DNA of 5,837 nucleotides from Acidimicrobiales bacterium (GTDB lineage: Bacteria > Actinomycetota > Acidimicrobiia > Acidimicrobiales > Ilumatobacteraceae): NCBI GenBank assembly GCA_030830415.1, contig JAURNB010000112.1, forward strand, positions 1 through 5,837, read 5' to 3'. Shown here piece by piece: positions 5,343 through 5,837 of the stretch (positions are counted from its first letter, which is position 1; each line of letters opens with the position of its first letter). Below the pieces are notes generated by a model. It had not been told where the DNA came from. It ran no database searches and saw only the letters and a program-made list of their open reading frames with translations. The translations under genes and the position numbers were made by a program.

Positions 5343-5837
5343 TTAGCCTCCGATTTGAGTAACGATTGCGGCAACTGCCGGGTCGATGAGTTTGAACAGC
5401 AAGTTCGGCATCACACCGAAAAGAACAATGCCGATGAGCAACGGTGTCCAGGCCACCCATTCATAAATTGTCACGTCATGAATGTCGCTGTGGTGTGCAT
5501 CGTCGTGGTCGGAGTGATCATCGTGGCCATGTGAGTCTGATGTGGATCCACCAAATTCAGCCGTTGGCTCACCAAAGGCAGTGCGTTGGAAGAGCCACAG
5601 CAAATAGGCGGCCGCAAGGACTGTACCCATTGCTGCAATGACCATATAGATGCGGAAAGTTGTCTCAGAGAGACCAGCCATTGGGCTGTAGGCCGACAAA
5701 ATGGCAGGGAATTCGCCCCAGAATCCGGCGAGTCCGGGCAAGCCGAGTGACGCCATGACACAGAACCCAAGAATCCAAGCAAGGTGCGGAACTTGCTTCA
5801 ACATTCCACTGAGACGAGCAATTTCCAAGGTGTGGTA
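5343..5837 (-). CDS. nuoM: NADH-quinone oxidoreductase subunit M, C-terminal part (partial)
   Basis: An antiporter-like membrane subunit of complex I, adjacent to NuoN in the membrane arm. The frame runs in from the right edge, and 164 residues plus a TAA are visible, about the last third of a usual 500-residue NuoM. It opens with YHTLEIARLSGMLKQVP, the family's typical loop, followed by the helix with SLGLPGLAGFWGEF. The glutamate of GEF (visible residue 42) corresponds to the conserved channel glutamate that NuoM has where NuoN has lysine (E407 in E. coli), which separates the two paralogues. Two more helices follow (about 60-84 and 124-148). Between them lies a loop rich in His and Asp, annotated separately. 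Four bases separate its stop from nuoN, whose ribosome binding site it encodes. An apparent start near 5828 is only an internal TTG. Confidence 0.95.
   Translation of the reverse strand, partial: YHTLEIARLSGMLKQVPHLAWILGFCVMASLGLPGLAGFWGEFPAILSAYSPMAGLSETTFRIYMVIAAMGTVLAAAYLLWLFQRTAFGEPTAEFGGSTSDSHGHDDHSDHDDAHHSDIHDVTIYEWVAWTPLLIGIVLFGVMPNLLFKLIDPAVAAIVTQIGG
5347..5351 (-). promoter_or_regulatory. nuoN ribosome binding site inside the end of nuoM
   Basis: On the minus strand GGAGG occupies 5351-5347 and is followed by eight bases (CTAACGAA) and then GTG at 5338-5336. The motif is formed by the last two glycine codons of nuoM, just before its TAA. The perfect core and ideal spacing are the main reason for placing the nuoN start at 5338 and not at the TTG 36 bases further upstream. 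Confidence 0.8.
5475..5537 (-). other. His/Asp-rich loop encoded in nuoM
   Basis: These 21 codons between the last two predicted helices of NuoM encode 7 His and 8 Asp, starting DSHGHDDHSDHDD and ending HHSDIHD. The loop sits in a spot that is short in E. coli NuoM, so it appears to be an insertion. Spaced His and Asp could bind a divalent metal or buffer protons at the membrane surface, but no defined metal-binding motif is recognised. My impression from memory is that some actinobacterial NuoM proteins have similar loops. Confidence 0.6.

Noticed and set aside
5343..5828. nuoM as a complete 161-residue gene starting at 5828
   Set aside because: The codon there is an internal TTG and the frame continues to the window edge with the conserved residues YHT; this is a truncated view of a longer gene.
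1..5837. Mobile elements, CRISPR, phage or defence genes, tRNA and rRNA
   Set aside because: Nearly every base is covered by core metabolic, respiratory or regulatory genes; no transposase, spaced direct repeats, integrase or RNA gene is visible.

Overview
The window looks like a compact bacterial chromosome segment with six genes packed almost edge to edge. The longest non-coding stretch is 79 bases. Base composition is roughly balanced. There are no RNA genes, insertion sequences, CRISPR arrays or phage genes. The gene set suggests a free-living respiring heterotroph. The lysine/alanine/proline tail of the TetR protein, the His/Asp-rich loop in NuoM and the general look of the proteins point weakly to an actinobacterium, perhaps an aquatic lineage of moderate GC. 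That placement is inference.

Layout. Bases 1-72 (+) are the last 23 codons of yajQ. Six bases after its stop, on the opposite strand, lies the end of acs (79-2034, -), a complete acetyl-CoA synthetase with every expected motif. A 79-base divergent intergenic region separates acs from a TetR-family regulator (2114-2809, +). This region carries a perfect 6-6-6 inverted repeat that is a good operator candidate. The regulator converges on a minus-strand run that reads nuoM (partial, enters from the right edge), nuoN, then a MidA/NDUFAF7-type SAM-dependent methyltransferase (ends at 2815).

How the genes may work together. nuoM and nuoN encode two antiporter-like proton-pumping subunits of respiratory complex I. 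The methyltransferase starts inside the end of nuoN and belongs to the family whose mitochondrial member is a complex I assembly factor, so the minus-strand run reads as the tail of a nuo operon with its own assembly or modification enzyme. This linkage is the most interesting point in the window. acs supplies acetyl-CoA from acetate, and its divergent TetR neighbour is the natural candidate for its regulator, though nothing in the sequence proves this. Both convergent gene pairs meet with only 5-6 bases between stop codons, and in each case a short inverted repeat spans or touches both stops.

Two start sites needed a decision. nuoN most likely starts at a GTG (5338) behind a strong GGAGG, not at an upstream TTG. 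The methyltransferase most likely starts at a GTG (3834) overlapping the nuoN stop. I see no wholly new system here, and most of the window is recognisable core metabolism.
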